Source: Phytophthora colocasiae (Eukaryota; Oomycota; Peronosporomycetes; Peronosporales; Peronosporaceae). From it: a stretch of DNA of 64,000 nucleotides. Both the position numbers and the translations under genes were made by a program. The notes below the pieces were generated by a model. It was not told the origin of the DNA. It did no database searches and was given only the letters and a program-made list of their open reading frames with translations. Each line of letters starts with the position of its first letter. The stretch's first letter is position 1. Positions 45,809 to 55,706 of this stretch are shown here, one piece after another. The stretch is taken from positions 248,001 to 312,000 of the forward strand of contig JAGKQI010000069.1 of the NCBI GenBank assembly GCA_018806915.1. Direction: 5' to 3'.

Positions 45809-48718
45809 ATGCAAGAGGAAGATCGTAGCCCGCCGCCGCCTGCTGAAGTGAATATCAGCCATGACGCTAGCACTATTGCAGAAAGTGGGGAAGCTTCTCA
45901 AGAGCTTACTGGCGGGATTTCGATGCCGACAGAAGTGGACCATGTAGCAACAGAAGTTAGTGCTGAGAGACCATCCTGTTCAGATGAGGTTCAAATCGCA
46001 AAATCCACGGTTGCAGTTGATCTCCCTGTTGCCACAGACGCAATTCGGATAAATAATCACGTGATTGCATCGCTAGAGCGGTTGAACAAGGAAGAAGCCT
46101 CGCTTGTGACTGTCAAAAGTTCGCTGTCGACTCAAGAAGAAACATATCGTCGACTGGAACGCAACAACGCATGCCGTCGCAGACTGGAAGCGCTATGCTA
46201 CACTGCTTACGAACTTCAGTGCAAAATCAACTCGCGCTCGTGCACTCTAGAGCACTCCCAAAAGCAGAAGGTGTTGGATATGCTGGATAAGTGCCTGGAA
46301 AAGCTGCAAACCGAAGGGGGGCAGACACTACAAGAAAGTACTGATGAGTTTCAGGATGGCTTGAAGCAAATTCTCAAGATGGATGAGTTATTGGGTATTG
46401 CCACAGTTGCAAACAGCGACGTCGTTGCAGCTAAAATCAATAACTCTTCACCCGCCACAAAGACATGCCCACCTTCGAACCCTGTTGACAAAACCCAAGA
46501 CAACGCCGATGACCCAATTGCAATGGACCTGGAGAGCGATGACTGGTTCGAAGAGCCCGCTGCCGTTGACCCAGCGAATGATTCAGAGGAACATGACAAC
46601 TTTGTGGCACAGATTTCTCCCCAAAAGAGGAATCTGAACTTTGAGGTTGATATTTTGTCTGTGAAGCTAGAAGATGGAGATACACCGCACTGGCCTCGCG
46701 AGCTGCCTCCTTTCGTATGGTCTCTGTTGGCACGAGTTATAGCGTCAGATCCACAGTCGTACGTTATGAGGGTGACCCACAAGCGACTCCTAGAAGAGAT
46801 TGCTAAGGGTGATCCGTATTACTATTTGCACCCGACTACCAAACCACCTGACGAGGAGGCATCTTCATCTTCGCGCTCTACTCCGTCCCAGCTCTGTGAA
46901 TTTGGATGTAGGGGTGCTTCAGCTTTGAAGTGGGAACGGAAACTGGTGTCACAAATCAGCTCGCGTATGAAGTCATTCGACAATGTGGCTTACTCGCTCG
47001 CTCGTAGTAGCGGCGGCAAGGAGGTGCTCAACCGGAAGAAAATGAACTCGATCATTCGAAAGCTGCACCTCGTGGCAATGCAGCTTCACTCACTGGTGTC
47101 TCATCTATACTGCGTCAAGGGCGAAGCTACTTGCAAAGAGGTTGATTCACTTCCAATTGCTCTGAATAACTCATATTTCGAGCGCAAGATGGGTGTCTAC
47201 AAGTCTCGGTTGAAGCTTGTGGTTCCCCACAAATATCAGCAGCAGCAACAACCACAATCAGGAGGTACTAATGAGCCAGCTGAAGAACTCTTGCGAGATA
47301 CGTATGAGTTCTTCCCTGAACTTCTCCTGTGTGTTGATATTTGGGGGTACAACTATCGCGAAGGGCAGGTGAGGCGTAACAACAGCAAAAACGTGCTGAG
47401 TGACGGTGTGTCAGAAGGGGAGCTTTTCCCACTCAGTTTTTTTCGCGGAGTGGAGAGTCTAGCATTTGACTTTGAGCATGATAGCAATGGCTTGCTGCGT
47501 TGTATCTGTGATGAGCTATTGAACATTGTGTGCCTGTGGAACGATTTCAAGTGGACGGACAATCTCGAGGCTGTGGCTTTGGAACGGGTGGTATCTTTTG
47601 AGGCGGATGTGACTGGCAGCATTCTCAAAATTTTAGAGCTTTATGCTCACCACTTGCAGGCCCTTTGGGCAATTCGCTTGCTCGACGACCCCGACCAGTT
47701 GCGACGTGTTCATTTCACGCAGATTAATGCTTACTATAGTGATCGAAGCCAAGGCGGCCTGAACCTGATTGGTGAAGCTCAGCCACGAGTATCACAAATT
47801 TCACAAGACCGGGATCCAAGTACTGATTGCAATTCAGTTGACCGACTGGTGGCGAATGAAATGATTGAGCAACGTCTTGCGGAGGAGTATTGGAACCGCA
47901 AGATCACCGCGTTATCGATTCAAAATGCAGACGACGATATGATAGTCGATGCTGAGCCGACATCGCCCCAATTTCTGAGTCCTGAGACTATTTGCGCTTG
48001 GGACCAGCAGTCTTTGGTACCGTATGTATTGCGGTGGAGCGATGTGTACTCGATTCGCAGCGAGGTGAACGCATTATCAGCCGTCACCAACCACATGCTG
48101 AAGCAAGAAGTTCAGAATTATAGGTTTGCGAGCAGCAATAATGCTGACAGGAGCGAATTTGGCACTGCAACCATCGATGCTGAAACGAAACAGCTTCTCG
48201 CGGCTGCGAGTCGTGCGCAGATGCTTATCCGGGATGTCCTAAGTAGCGCCGAAAAGCTTGCGCTGCACTCAGCCTCCAGCCAGCTTCCGGATGAGCGAAA
48301 GCAGTCGATGGGTGTCGAACCAGAAGTTGCAGAAACAAAGACAATTGACGAAAGTGAAGGTGTGGAGCCTGCTGCTAGTAGTCTACTGACGACTGCGGTG
48401 ACATCACATCAGAGCGACGTTACACAAGACCAGGGAGATGTTTCCGAGCCAGCAGCTTATCCGACATCGAGTACCTGCATCAATGATGCACAGAACGATG
48501 TAAATATCGAAACTGGTGTTGGTGCAGAACAACCCGAGCTGAAGGACTTGATTCAGCTATTGGCAGTCACGAAGCAGGACGTGCAGGACGTCTGTGGACA
48601 CCGACCGCGGTCTGCACGTATGCGGGAGAAGGTTCAGACGCAATCTGTACAACTTACGAGGCAAACAGTCGAGATATTCCGCAATATCCGGAATATGTAT
48701 GGGTCACAGCGAGGATGA
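45809..48718 (+). CDS. Large hypothetical coiled-coil protein, 969 aa (paralogue A)
   Basis: ATG 45809 (MQEEDRSPPPPAEVN) is the first in frame; the open frame extends upstream to 45767 without an ATG. An acidic, disordered N-terminus is followed by a coiled coil (about 85-200), a disordered acidic stretch, and a helical core at about 270-560 with the block AEELLRDTYEFFPELLLCVDIWGYN. It shares that core with the next gene (48878-51218), including the E-L-L-x-x-x-YE-x-x-PELLL-x-x-D-x-W pattern. The gene is on the same strand as the KH-like gene. I do not recognise the family; no catalytic motif is visible. Confidence 0.6.
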   Translation: MQEEDRSPPPPAEVNISHDASTIAESGEASQELTGGISMPTEVDHVATEVSAERPSCSDEVQIAKSTVAVDLPVATDAIRINNHVIASLERLNKEEASLVTVKSSLSTQEETYRRLERNNACRRRLEALCYTAYELQCKINSRSCTLEHSQKQKVLDMLDKCLEKLQTEGGQTLQESTDEFQDGLKQILKMDELLGIATVANSDVVAAKINNSSPATKTCPPSNPVDKTQDNADDPIAMDLESDDWFEEPAAVDPANDSEEHDNFVAQISPQKRNLNFEVDILSVKLEDGDTPHWPRELPPFVWSLLARVIASDPQSYVMRVTHKRLLEEIAKGDPYYYLHPTTKPPDEEASSSSRSTPSQLCEFGCRGASALKWERKLVSQISSRMKSFDNVAYSLARSSGGKEVLNRKKMNSIIRKLHLVAMQLHSLVSHLYCVKGEATCKEVDSLPIALNNSYFERKMGVYKSRLKLVVPHKYQQQQQPQSGGTNEPAEELLRDTYEFFPELLLCVDIWGYNYREGQVRRNNSKNVLSDGVSEGELFPLSFFRGVESLAFDFEHDSNGLLRCICDELLNIVCLWNDFKWTDNLEAVALERVVSFEADVTGSILKILELYAHHLQALWAIRLLDDPDQLRRVHFTQINAYYSDRSQGGLNLIGEAQPRVSQISQDRDPSTDCNSVDRLVANEMIEQRLAEEYWNRKITALSIQNADDDMIVDAEPTSPQFLSPETICAWDQQSLVPYVLRWSDVYSIRSEVNALSAVTNHMLKQEVQNYRFASSNNADRSEFGTATIDAETKQLLAAASRAQMLIRDVLSSAEKLALHSASSQLPDERKQSMGVEPEVAETKTIDESEGVEPAASSLLTTAVTSHQSDVTQDQGDVSEPAAYPTSSTCINDAQNDVNIETGVGAEQPELKDLIQLLAVTKQDVQDVCGHRPRSARMREKVQTQSVQLTRQTVEIFRNIRNMYGSQRG

Positions 48719-48877
48719 CACATGTAGTCGATGCTCGTGTTGTGTCGACAGTGTTGACAATGAAAGCAAGTGTGCCTTTCACTTTGTATTGACTTTGCTC
48801 CCCTCGTAAAAACGATACTCTTCTTGATATTTGTTTCTCGCTATACTACTAGTAGTATAATTTTTGTCTGGCAGAAA

Positions 48878-51218
48878 ATGATGGCTACTCCTATGTCTTC
48901 TTCGGGCGGCAAGAAGCGGTAAACTAGCCCCCACAGCGCTATCTACACGCCCACCAGACCCCTAACACTGTTGCGTATGTCTTTTACTCACCAGGAAGCA
49001 TGAAAGCGGCGCCCAGGTCCAACGACAAGTGGCGCAAAAGCTGCAACTCTGTGCGGACGTGACTGACGCTTTTGTCCCAATACAACGCGCTCTCAGCCAG
49101 CAGCTACAACGTTACCAGACTTTCAAGGCCCGTGTGGAGGAAATTAGCCAATTACGTGCTTCATTGGAGCAGTTAACGCACTTCCAGACACTTTTCGGAG
49201 CTGAGATGGATACAGAAAGCTTTGCGCTCTCACAAGTTACGAACTTAGGCCAACAGACAGACAAGCTACTGGGGAAACTGTCCAACATCAACAAGAAACG
49301 AACAGAGGCAACTTGTACTCAAAAAGTAGTCGATACTCTACCTCAACTCGTGGAAAAAGCGACTTCGATCATTTCTGAAAGAAGAAAATGGATCGCAGAA
49401 ATGGAACAGCTTCCGTCAAGACACCAGTGGGTTCCGGCAATATTGTGGAGACTTTACGATGACGTCGTGGAGTGTGCAAGAAGAGACGGAGATATGAAAT
49501 CTATGAAGAAGGAGATGCATTTCATGATGAAGACGCTGAAGGAGTTGAATCCGTTCTTTTACCTGCAAGTTTTATACCAACCTCCACCGCAGCATTTACA
49601 TGGAACGTGGGAGATCAAAGCATCAGACAAGTTGACAGCGATAACGGAGACGATGTTCCCTTTTTTCAGGTATTTGAAGGCGAGGTCGGTTGCGTTGAGA
49701 AACAAACGGGATTCTAGCCTGCGAATACGATGCGGATGGAATCAGTTACGAATCACACTGCTGTTTGTGAAAAGAGCTGCAAGGCACTTTCATTTCTTGG
49801 TTTTGTATTTGTACTCGGTGGCGATGGGGTGCGAATCTCCGAATGTCCATGCTGGAATTATTTCGGAAAAGGCAATGAGTGGAATGCTTCGTGATGATGC
49901 AGAACTTCGGTCACAATTAAGACTATGTCGTGATTCTGCAATGGCTGAAGACAGTTTGGTGAAGGAGACTTATGAGTGGGCACCCGAACTTCTCGTATAT
50001 ATTGATGAATGGAGACGACATCCTGAGCACAGACGAATACGATGCGGTTTTAGCCGCCGAGAGCGATCGGAAAATTATCTCCCTCAGTTCCCATCAAAAA
50101 ATGGACCTAAGGGAAGTGGACGGATGTCATCTTACGACGTTCTCGCTGATATCGGGCGCCGTTTACGTGATACTCAACGCTTATGGCTTGCATCTCGACT
50201 AGGTACCGCTGATTTCGAGTCGATGAGCATTGCAGACATCGGTGTGTTGGAAACGAAGATTAAAGGAAGTCTGGGGGCCGTGATTCGTATAGTCTACAAC
50301 ATGATGTTGGCTCGGTGGATGAGTAGAAAAAATCGTTCATCAGAGTGGTGGGCTTCGCTCGAGCTTCGTGAAAGGATACAGTGCAACCCAGAGGAAGGGA
50401 TACGGCCTGCTGTTCCTTTAGACGTTTTACAAGGCTGCACAGAAAACTCAATCAATGATCAGACTGAAGATGTACAAGACGCTACTGACGTGGAGTCAGT
50501 CGAGCCCAAGGAGTGTCCAAGAATCAAGATGCATCTGCGTGCTTCCGGGAACTTCCGCCGTCCGACTAATGTGAAGATGTGCGATGTTCTAGCATCTGCT
50601 AAAGAGAAGTCTCGGTCCTGTCTGACTGTGGTGCCACAACCACTTAAACTCGGCAGCACGATTCGGTTGCGCGATATTTATGAATGGACTGACGGAGACA
50701 TCAGTGTTTTCCAGCGTGACACGCAGCGCATCAAAGATGTGCGTCGCGCAATGGTGGCTCTGCGTGGACGATTAGAGTGGGCAAAAGTATCACCTGAGGC
50801 TCTTAAAACTGCCCCCAACTCAGCGTCTGGCCAGTACATTGGTACCGATTGGCGTGTGGCGTCTACTGCGAGTGAAATGTGTGTGTTGACCAGCCAAGCA
50901 GTAGCATTTGCCGAGGAGGCGGCAATGCATGATGCTGCCGAGGCTCTAACGAAGAAACCGTCTCTTCGAGTTGCTATGGATAAAATCTCTCGAGAAGACA
51001 ACAATGACAACAAGTCTGTAAGCTCTGAAGACTCTGTTGGTGCGACCACGACAGATCTACGAGACAGTATTACTACCGGACGCCAGCATATTACTGGGCA
51101 ATTTGATTCCTATGAAGGAGAACGCTCCTCGGAATGGTGCGATTTTATTCTAGCTACTGGGCACCTAACGACAGAGCTTCTGCGCAATATTTCTCACGAC
51201 GCAGTCTTCGCGAAGTAA
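48878..51218 (+). CDS. Large hypothetical coiled-coil protein, 754 aa, one intron (paralogue B)
   Basis: Exon 1 48878-48918 and exon 2 48995-51218; the 76-bp intron has GTAAAC and CCAG ends, and the join restores MATPMSSSGGKKRKHESGAQ before VAQKLQLCADVTDAF. Without splicing, the frame would start from GTG at 49029. An N-terminal basic NLS-like run (GGKKRKHESG) is followed by a coiled coil (about 30-140), and a core at about 150-370 parallels paralogue A (LVKETYEWAPELLVYIDEWR). The C-terminal part carries more helices and an acidic tail. The N-terminal NLS suggests a nuclear protein, but the function is unknown. The two genes are probably a tandem duplication. Confidence 0.65.
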
Positions 51219-51594
51219 GGACGTCGTGGTAAATGGTGCTCTTGGTGCTGGATGGAATGGCTGATATGTGGACAAAGGTGGCTGTGAGCCTGTCTTTAAT
51301 ATTCTGTCGAGTACTACAGTGGTAATGACTAACAAGAGTACCAAGACATCTACATGTGAACGAAGAAGTGGGAAGGCCCGACGCGACCTATGGGCCAGCT
51401 GTGATTCACGGACGTGAAAAAAATTCTGGGTATAGCTAATGTGTTTCGAGCTCACTAATAGGGAACTAAAACTTCTCTTCTTACCAGTCACATAGTTCAC
51501 CGCATGCGCAAGTCTCCTGCTCAGTTGAATCAAGGAAAATGAAAGAAAACATTCCCATTCTTGTCATTTTAAATCTTCCTATGGATCAAGTCCG
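51219..51594. other. Intergenic without a supported gene
   Basis: A minus-strand ORF of 122 codons (51165-51533) overlaps the end of the upstream gene and shows no recognised family; it is treated as accidental. Confidence 0.4.
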
Positions 51595-53055
51595 ATGTCT
51601 CCGCCTTTGCTGTCCATGACGCTCGTCTTTCGTTCAAAGCCGGAGTTCGACGCAATTAGCCACGCCGTCAGCTCTGTATCCACCTACGTAGATTCTTCCG
51701 TGGAGCAGCCACTTCACAAAGCGTGCAAGTTCGGGTCTGTGACTCTTCTCAACCGCATTTGGTCCACTACGGTGGACTTAGAGCCCAGTGGATGGGGTAT
51801 CTGGTCGGAGGAATCTACTTCGGACGTACAAACTGTATGGAAAGTTCCAGTTCACGCTGTGTCTGCTGGAGGCTGCCAAGATCAACAACATCGCTCGATG
51901 GCTCCTTGTGCGTATTCCTTTCGCTGTGCGAAGTGTCTGTGAGGCTGCGAAGACTGGAGCGCTGGAAATACTCCAGTTCTTTCGAGCCAATGGTCTCGAT
52001 GCCGCTCAAGCCGCTTTGGCTGGAGACGTTGACGTGGTCAAGTGGCCATACTCAACGTACAAGGAGACTGAAGAGATGAGGAACGACTATTGCTCGATGC
52101 ATGCAGCATTTAGTGTTGGGAACGTGGAGTCAGCTCAATGGATAGTGGGTGAAGTTCGGATGATGCCTGAAGGTCTCCTAGCTCTGCAGAAAGCTGCTGC
52201 TGCCGGCCACATAGAGACTCTGTAGTGGTTCCACGACAATGACGTTTACACTGCATGCGATACAGGAGCCTTGGTGATGGCAGCGGAAGCTGGACAGCTG
52301 AAAGTGGTCCAGTGGATCCTCGACCGCGATCAGCAGGACAACAGACTGAAGAACGCAGTCGACAGGTATCCTCATCAATCACTTTTGGTCACTTGCCTCG
52401 GTGGAGAAGCAAGTCTGGCTATCCATAGTGCTGCTGTAAACGGGCACTTGGAAATCGCGAAGCTCCTTCATGCCAATGCCACGACACCCCGCAACCAAGG
52501 TGAAAAAGGCACTGAGAAACTCAGACTACGCCAGTTAGTTGTTTGATAAGATACCATACGACAGGGATGTCATTCGAGAAGTATCCGGGATGATGTTGGC
52601 TGCGGAAAGAGGATTTCTGGGTGTGGTCAAATGGCTTTACGCTGAGTATCATACGGATCATACTATGAATCTGTTTTGGGTCCGTGGCCAAGTTGACGAA
52701 TACGGATTCAGCGAAAAAGTGGATTTCTTGGATTGTAATAAGTCGGCGTTTTGCAGTGTGGTCGACGCAGCAGCATGCAACGGGCGTCTGGGGATTGTGC
52801 AGTATTTGCTTCAAGTCGGAAGAAAAGCAGAAGATGAGGATGCTCCCAAAGACGACGCAGTAACTTGTATCCAGATTTGAGCAAGATTTATAAAATGCCA
52901 ACTACAGCAATGTGCACTACAGCAGCGATGCAGCTCACGGCCACTTGGAGGTTGTTCAGTGGCTTCATTCAAATTGCTCCCAAGGCTGCACTATAGCTGC
53001 AATGGATCTTGCTGCTCAAAATGGTCACTTGGAGAGTTTAGTGTATTGTTTTAGA
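51595..53055 (+). pseudogene. Decayed ankyrin-repeat gene
   Basis: At least five open pieces in different frames (51595-51942, 51788-52225, 52271-52546, 52539-52880, 52912 on) carry ankyrin-like units, for example KACKFGSVTLLNRIW, AAKTGALEILQFFRAN, AAEAGQLKVVQWILD, AAVNGHLEIAKLLHAN, AAERGFLGVVKWLY and AAQNGHLESLV. A stop (TAG at 52223) and frame changes separate them, so no intact product is possible. The pieces resemble the intact protein at 6912-8762 in type but are a different subfamily. The 5' start at 51595 (MSPPLLSMTLVF) is the probable original start. Confidence 0.75.
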
Positions 53056-53275
53056 TGCTACACAGAATCCAAGGATGCACTACTAGCTGAAATTACTCAC
53101 TTGTGCTCGCACATAAAGCTACTCCCCTCCAGCATTTGCGCTACCTTCATTTCTCCGAAATGATATACACTTTCGTGAAACGCGAGTTGAGAAACCAAGC
53201 ACACAAGCGGTGCTAGGTTCCTTCCGCAGACATTGTCAATTCATATACTCTCATGCACTGCTGAGTTGGGTTCGA

Positions 53276-53399
53276 AAATTCAATATCCCATTCAAACAAT
53301 TCACAATCACAATCAAACTTTTAGAATTCAATATAATCAACTTCAATTTCCTCCTTAATGATATGAAATTCAATATCCCATTCAAACAATTCACAATCA
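53276..53399. repeat. 34-bp direct repeat, 90 bp apart
   Basis: Identical 34-bp copies at 53276-53309 and 53366-53399 (AAATTCAATATCCCATTCAA followed by ACAATTCACAATCA). The spacer is A/T-rich. It may be part of an A/T-rich minisatellite or a repeat element end. Confidence 0.85.
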
Positions 53400-53499
53400 A
53401 CCAGGAATAACCCTTAGTAGAAAATGCTGGACTGTGAAAATGAAGATTATTGATGCAATCTATGATTCTCTTTCACGTTCGTAAATTGGTATCTCTTCT

Positions 53500-54207
53500 T
53501 CACGCGTACACACCAGGAGCTCCTTCCGTGCCACAATATTCCTCCTTACTGAAACTCGTCAAGCCGATCAAGATGTCCTGTGCGTCTGATTCCAGAACAA
53601 GAGGACCACCAGAATCGCCATAACACGCGTCCTGTCCAACTATCCCCCCGGCACAAACCATCGAGCTGTCGCTATTCTGCGTTTCCGTACAGTTTTTGTC
53701 GTCCCACAGAGGAACTTCCACTCCTCGTAGCTCGTAAGAGGTAGTGTTAGTGTAACCCCATCCCGTTGCAGATTTCCCTGGAGCAAAATCTGAGTCATCG
53801 GCTGCGGCGAGCTTAGCAGTCATGAATGAACTGGGCTTCTCTAGTTCCAGAATGGCATAGTCATTGGAAAAGGAACTATTGTCGAAGTTGGGGTTGTTCA
53901 TGATGGAAACCACCTTGATCTGCTCGCCATCGCTCGACCCATTGAAGTAATGCGAGCCAATAGACACCCAACGAATGTCGATGTCACGGGTGCAGTGTGA
54001 CGCTGTGATCACGTGCTTTGGTGAGATGAGAGCACCACCGCAAAGGTTGTTGCCTTTTGGAGTTCTTCGAATCCCAGTCGTGTATGTTTTGGTACCAGCG
54101 GATACGATCTCTCCTCCCACGATCAACTTGCGCTCCACGGCAACTGATGGAGAAGCCCAAGCCAGAATGAAGCACAGACTGGCGACAGCGGACGGGGTTT
54201 TCACCAT
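53500..54207 (-). CDS. Secreted chymotrypsin-like serine protease homologue, 235 aa
   Basis: The start at 54207 was chosen because MVKTPSAVASLCFILAWASP is a signal peptide; in-frame upstream codons to 54384 read as unrelated sequence. The mature part starts near LIVGGEIVSAG. The catalytic triad is present: H71 (ITASHC), D116 (NDYAILELE) and S199 (GDSGGP). Cysteines pair as in chymotrypsin folds. In Phytophthora the glucanase inhibitor proteins (GIPs) are members of this fold but have lost catalytic residues, so this one may be an active protease instead. The chain ends at GAPGVYA, about 15-20 residues before the usual C-terminal helix, so it may be truncated. There is no intron. Confidence 0.8.
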   Translation of the reverse strand: MVKTPSAVASLCFILAWASPSVAVERKLIVGGEIVSAGTKTYTTGIRRTPKGNNLCGGALISPKHVITASHCTRDIDIRWVSIGSHYFNGSSDGEQIKVVSIMNNPNFDNSSFSNDYAILELEKPSSFMTAKLAAADDSDFAPGKSATGWGYTNTTSYELRGVEVPLWDDKNCTETQNSDSSMVCAGGIVGQDACYGDSGGPLVLESDAQDILIGLTSFSKEEYCGTEGAPGVYA

Positions 54208-55487
54208 AGTTTTGAGAACGCGGTGAGGATTGAAGAGCAAATTGCAAAGTGGTTGTGTCCAGGAACGGGATTCGTTCCAATTGATCATGGCAGTGACCGC
54301 GGTTTTACAGATTGAAATACGTCGTAATCTGTATTGTACGTGTACCTTTTTGTTGTTAGACCGTCTAGCTTTTGACAATGTCAAAAGAGAAGTGCATTGT
54401 TGTCAAATTGACATCTGTATTAATATACTAGTACAGTATAATTCTCGACGATTATGGGGCGAAAAGAATGTGATCGGACGTTTATGGGACGGCGTCTCAT
54501 AGTTCAGAGCCTCAACTTCAGGCGGTGGGTGGTCTTTTACTTTGGTAGTTTACGACGACAGTGAATGTTTTTGACGATGTTGCACAGAATTTAGTTGGTC
54601 ATTATTTGACAATTTACGGAATTAGAGGATGGATGTCATGGCACGCAAATCTCGGCCAAAACGAAACGTGCACTGGCGCTTAGAACCTCATTAGAATGCT
54701 CTGAATCAGAGACGCTGAAAGGGCGAGCTAATTACATGCCGAGGTGAATTCGAACGAATGCTTTGCTTGATTTTGAGAGCCCACTTCCCAACTAACCCTT
54801 GCCAGCGCCTTACATCGAAATTAACCAAATAAACCAAATCCAGCCAAAACGTGAGCAGCGTCTTCCGAATGCTTTGATATGCCTCCTTACGCAATTGTTG
54901 GTTGGACTGTTGAGCAGGTCATGTGTGCCAAGCGTCTCGATTCGGATTTTATCTACCAATTTAACTGGTTTTTCATCAGGGTATTATCCCTAAACGCGAG
55001 AAATGATACCAGGTCAGCCCGAGCAAAACGCCGACGAACTTCTATGTGAACGGTATGTGATTTAGTTTCGTTTAGTGTCATCCGCACCGTTGTAAAGCGG
55101 AGAATGGGGACCATCAAGTAATGGCAACAAATCTTTTAAGACGAACAGGAAGTCAGGTGACCGTTCAGCCACATTCCTAAGAGTACACGTACTATTAATA
55201 ATGCACTACAGTATCACAGTTGTAGATGCATTCAGAAAATGCGATCTATGATTTTTTTTCGTTCGTGAATTGGTATCGTAGCTCTAGACCGTCACAATGG
55301 CGGGAAAGAGATTCTGAAAGTGCCGGTATATATCTTATTTGACACACGTACGGCATTTGCCTGTATTAAAATGGGGCCTCCTGGTGGTCCACTGGTCAAC
55401 GTACCACAAAGCTACGCACTTGGCAGAAGAAGATTAGTTGATAAACAGTTATCGGACTTCTCGTTCCTCTGGTTTGCCCATCTCGCC
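54208..55487. other. Intergenic/repeat region without a supported gene
   Basis: Only short frames. Two stretches are shared with other parts of the window: 55226-55278 (TCTATGATTTT... TTCGTTCGTGAATTGGTATC) resembles 53452-53496 in the 3' flank of the protease gene, and 55145-55165 (AGGAAGTCAGGTGACCGTTCAG) resembles 55645-55665 upstream of the next gene. They suggest duplication and rearrangement here. Confidence 0.45.
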
Positions 55488-55576
55488 ATCCAATTAACCC
55501 TTTGACTGTCATAAAAAATTTGTGTTGACTATTTTTTTATTTTAGTCGACACATATGATTTTTTTGGTACCTCGAT
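55488..55576. repeat. Relic of the 1934-4418 transposon terminus
   Basis: Reads TGTGTTGACTAT with a T-run, then TAGTCGACACATATGATTT and GGTACCTCGA. It matches part of the right TIR (about 4276-4390), with an internal deletion. No partner TIR is visible in this window, so it looks like a solo or degraded end of the same family. Confidence 0.8.
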
Positions 55577-55706
55577 CCGTTTCAGCAACATTATGCACCA
55601 AATGGATACGTATACTTGTATATCATTGATGGCGAACATCCAGCAGGAAATCAGGTGACCGTCCAACATTTCCAAAGAGCTCTCCATCGATACAAGCAGG
55701 TTCTAG

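Noticed and set aside
51165..51533. 122-codon minus-strand ORF
   Set aside because: It overlaps the end of the upstream gene and has no recognised family.
55320..55505. 61-codon ORF next to the relic TIR
   Set aside because: Too short, no family and adjacent to repeat debris.
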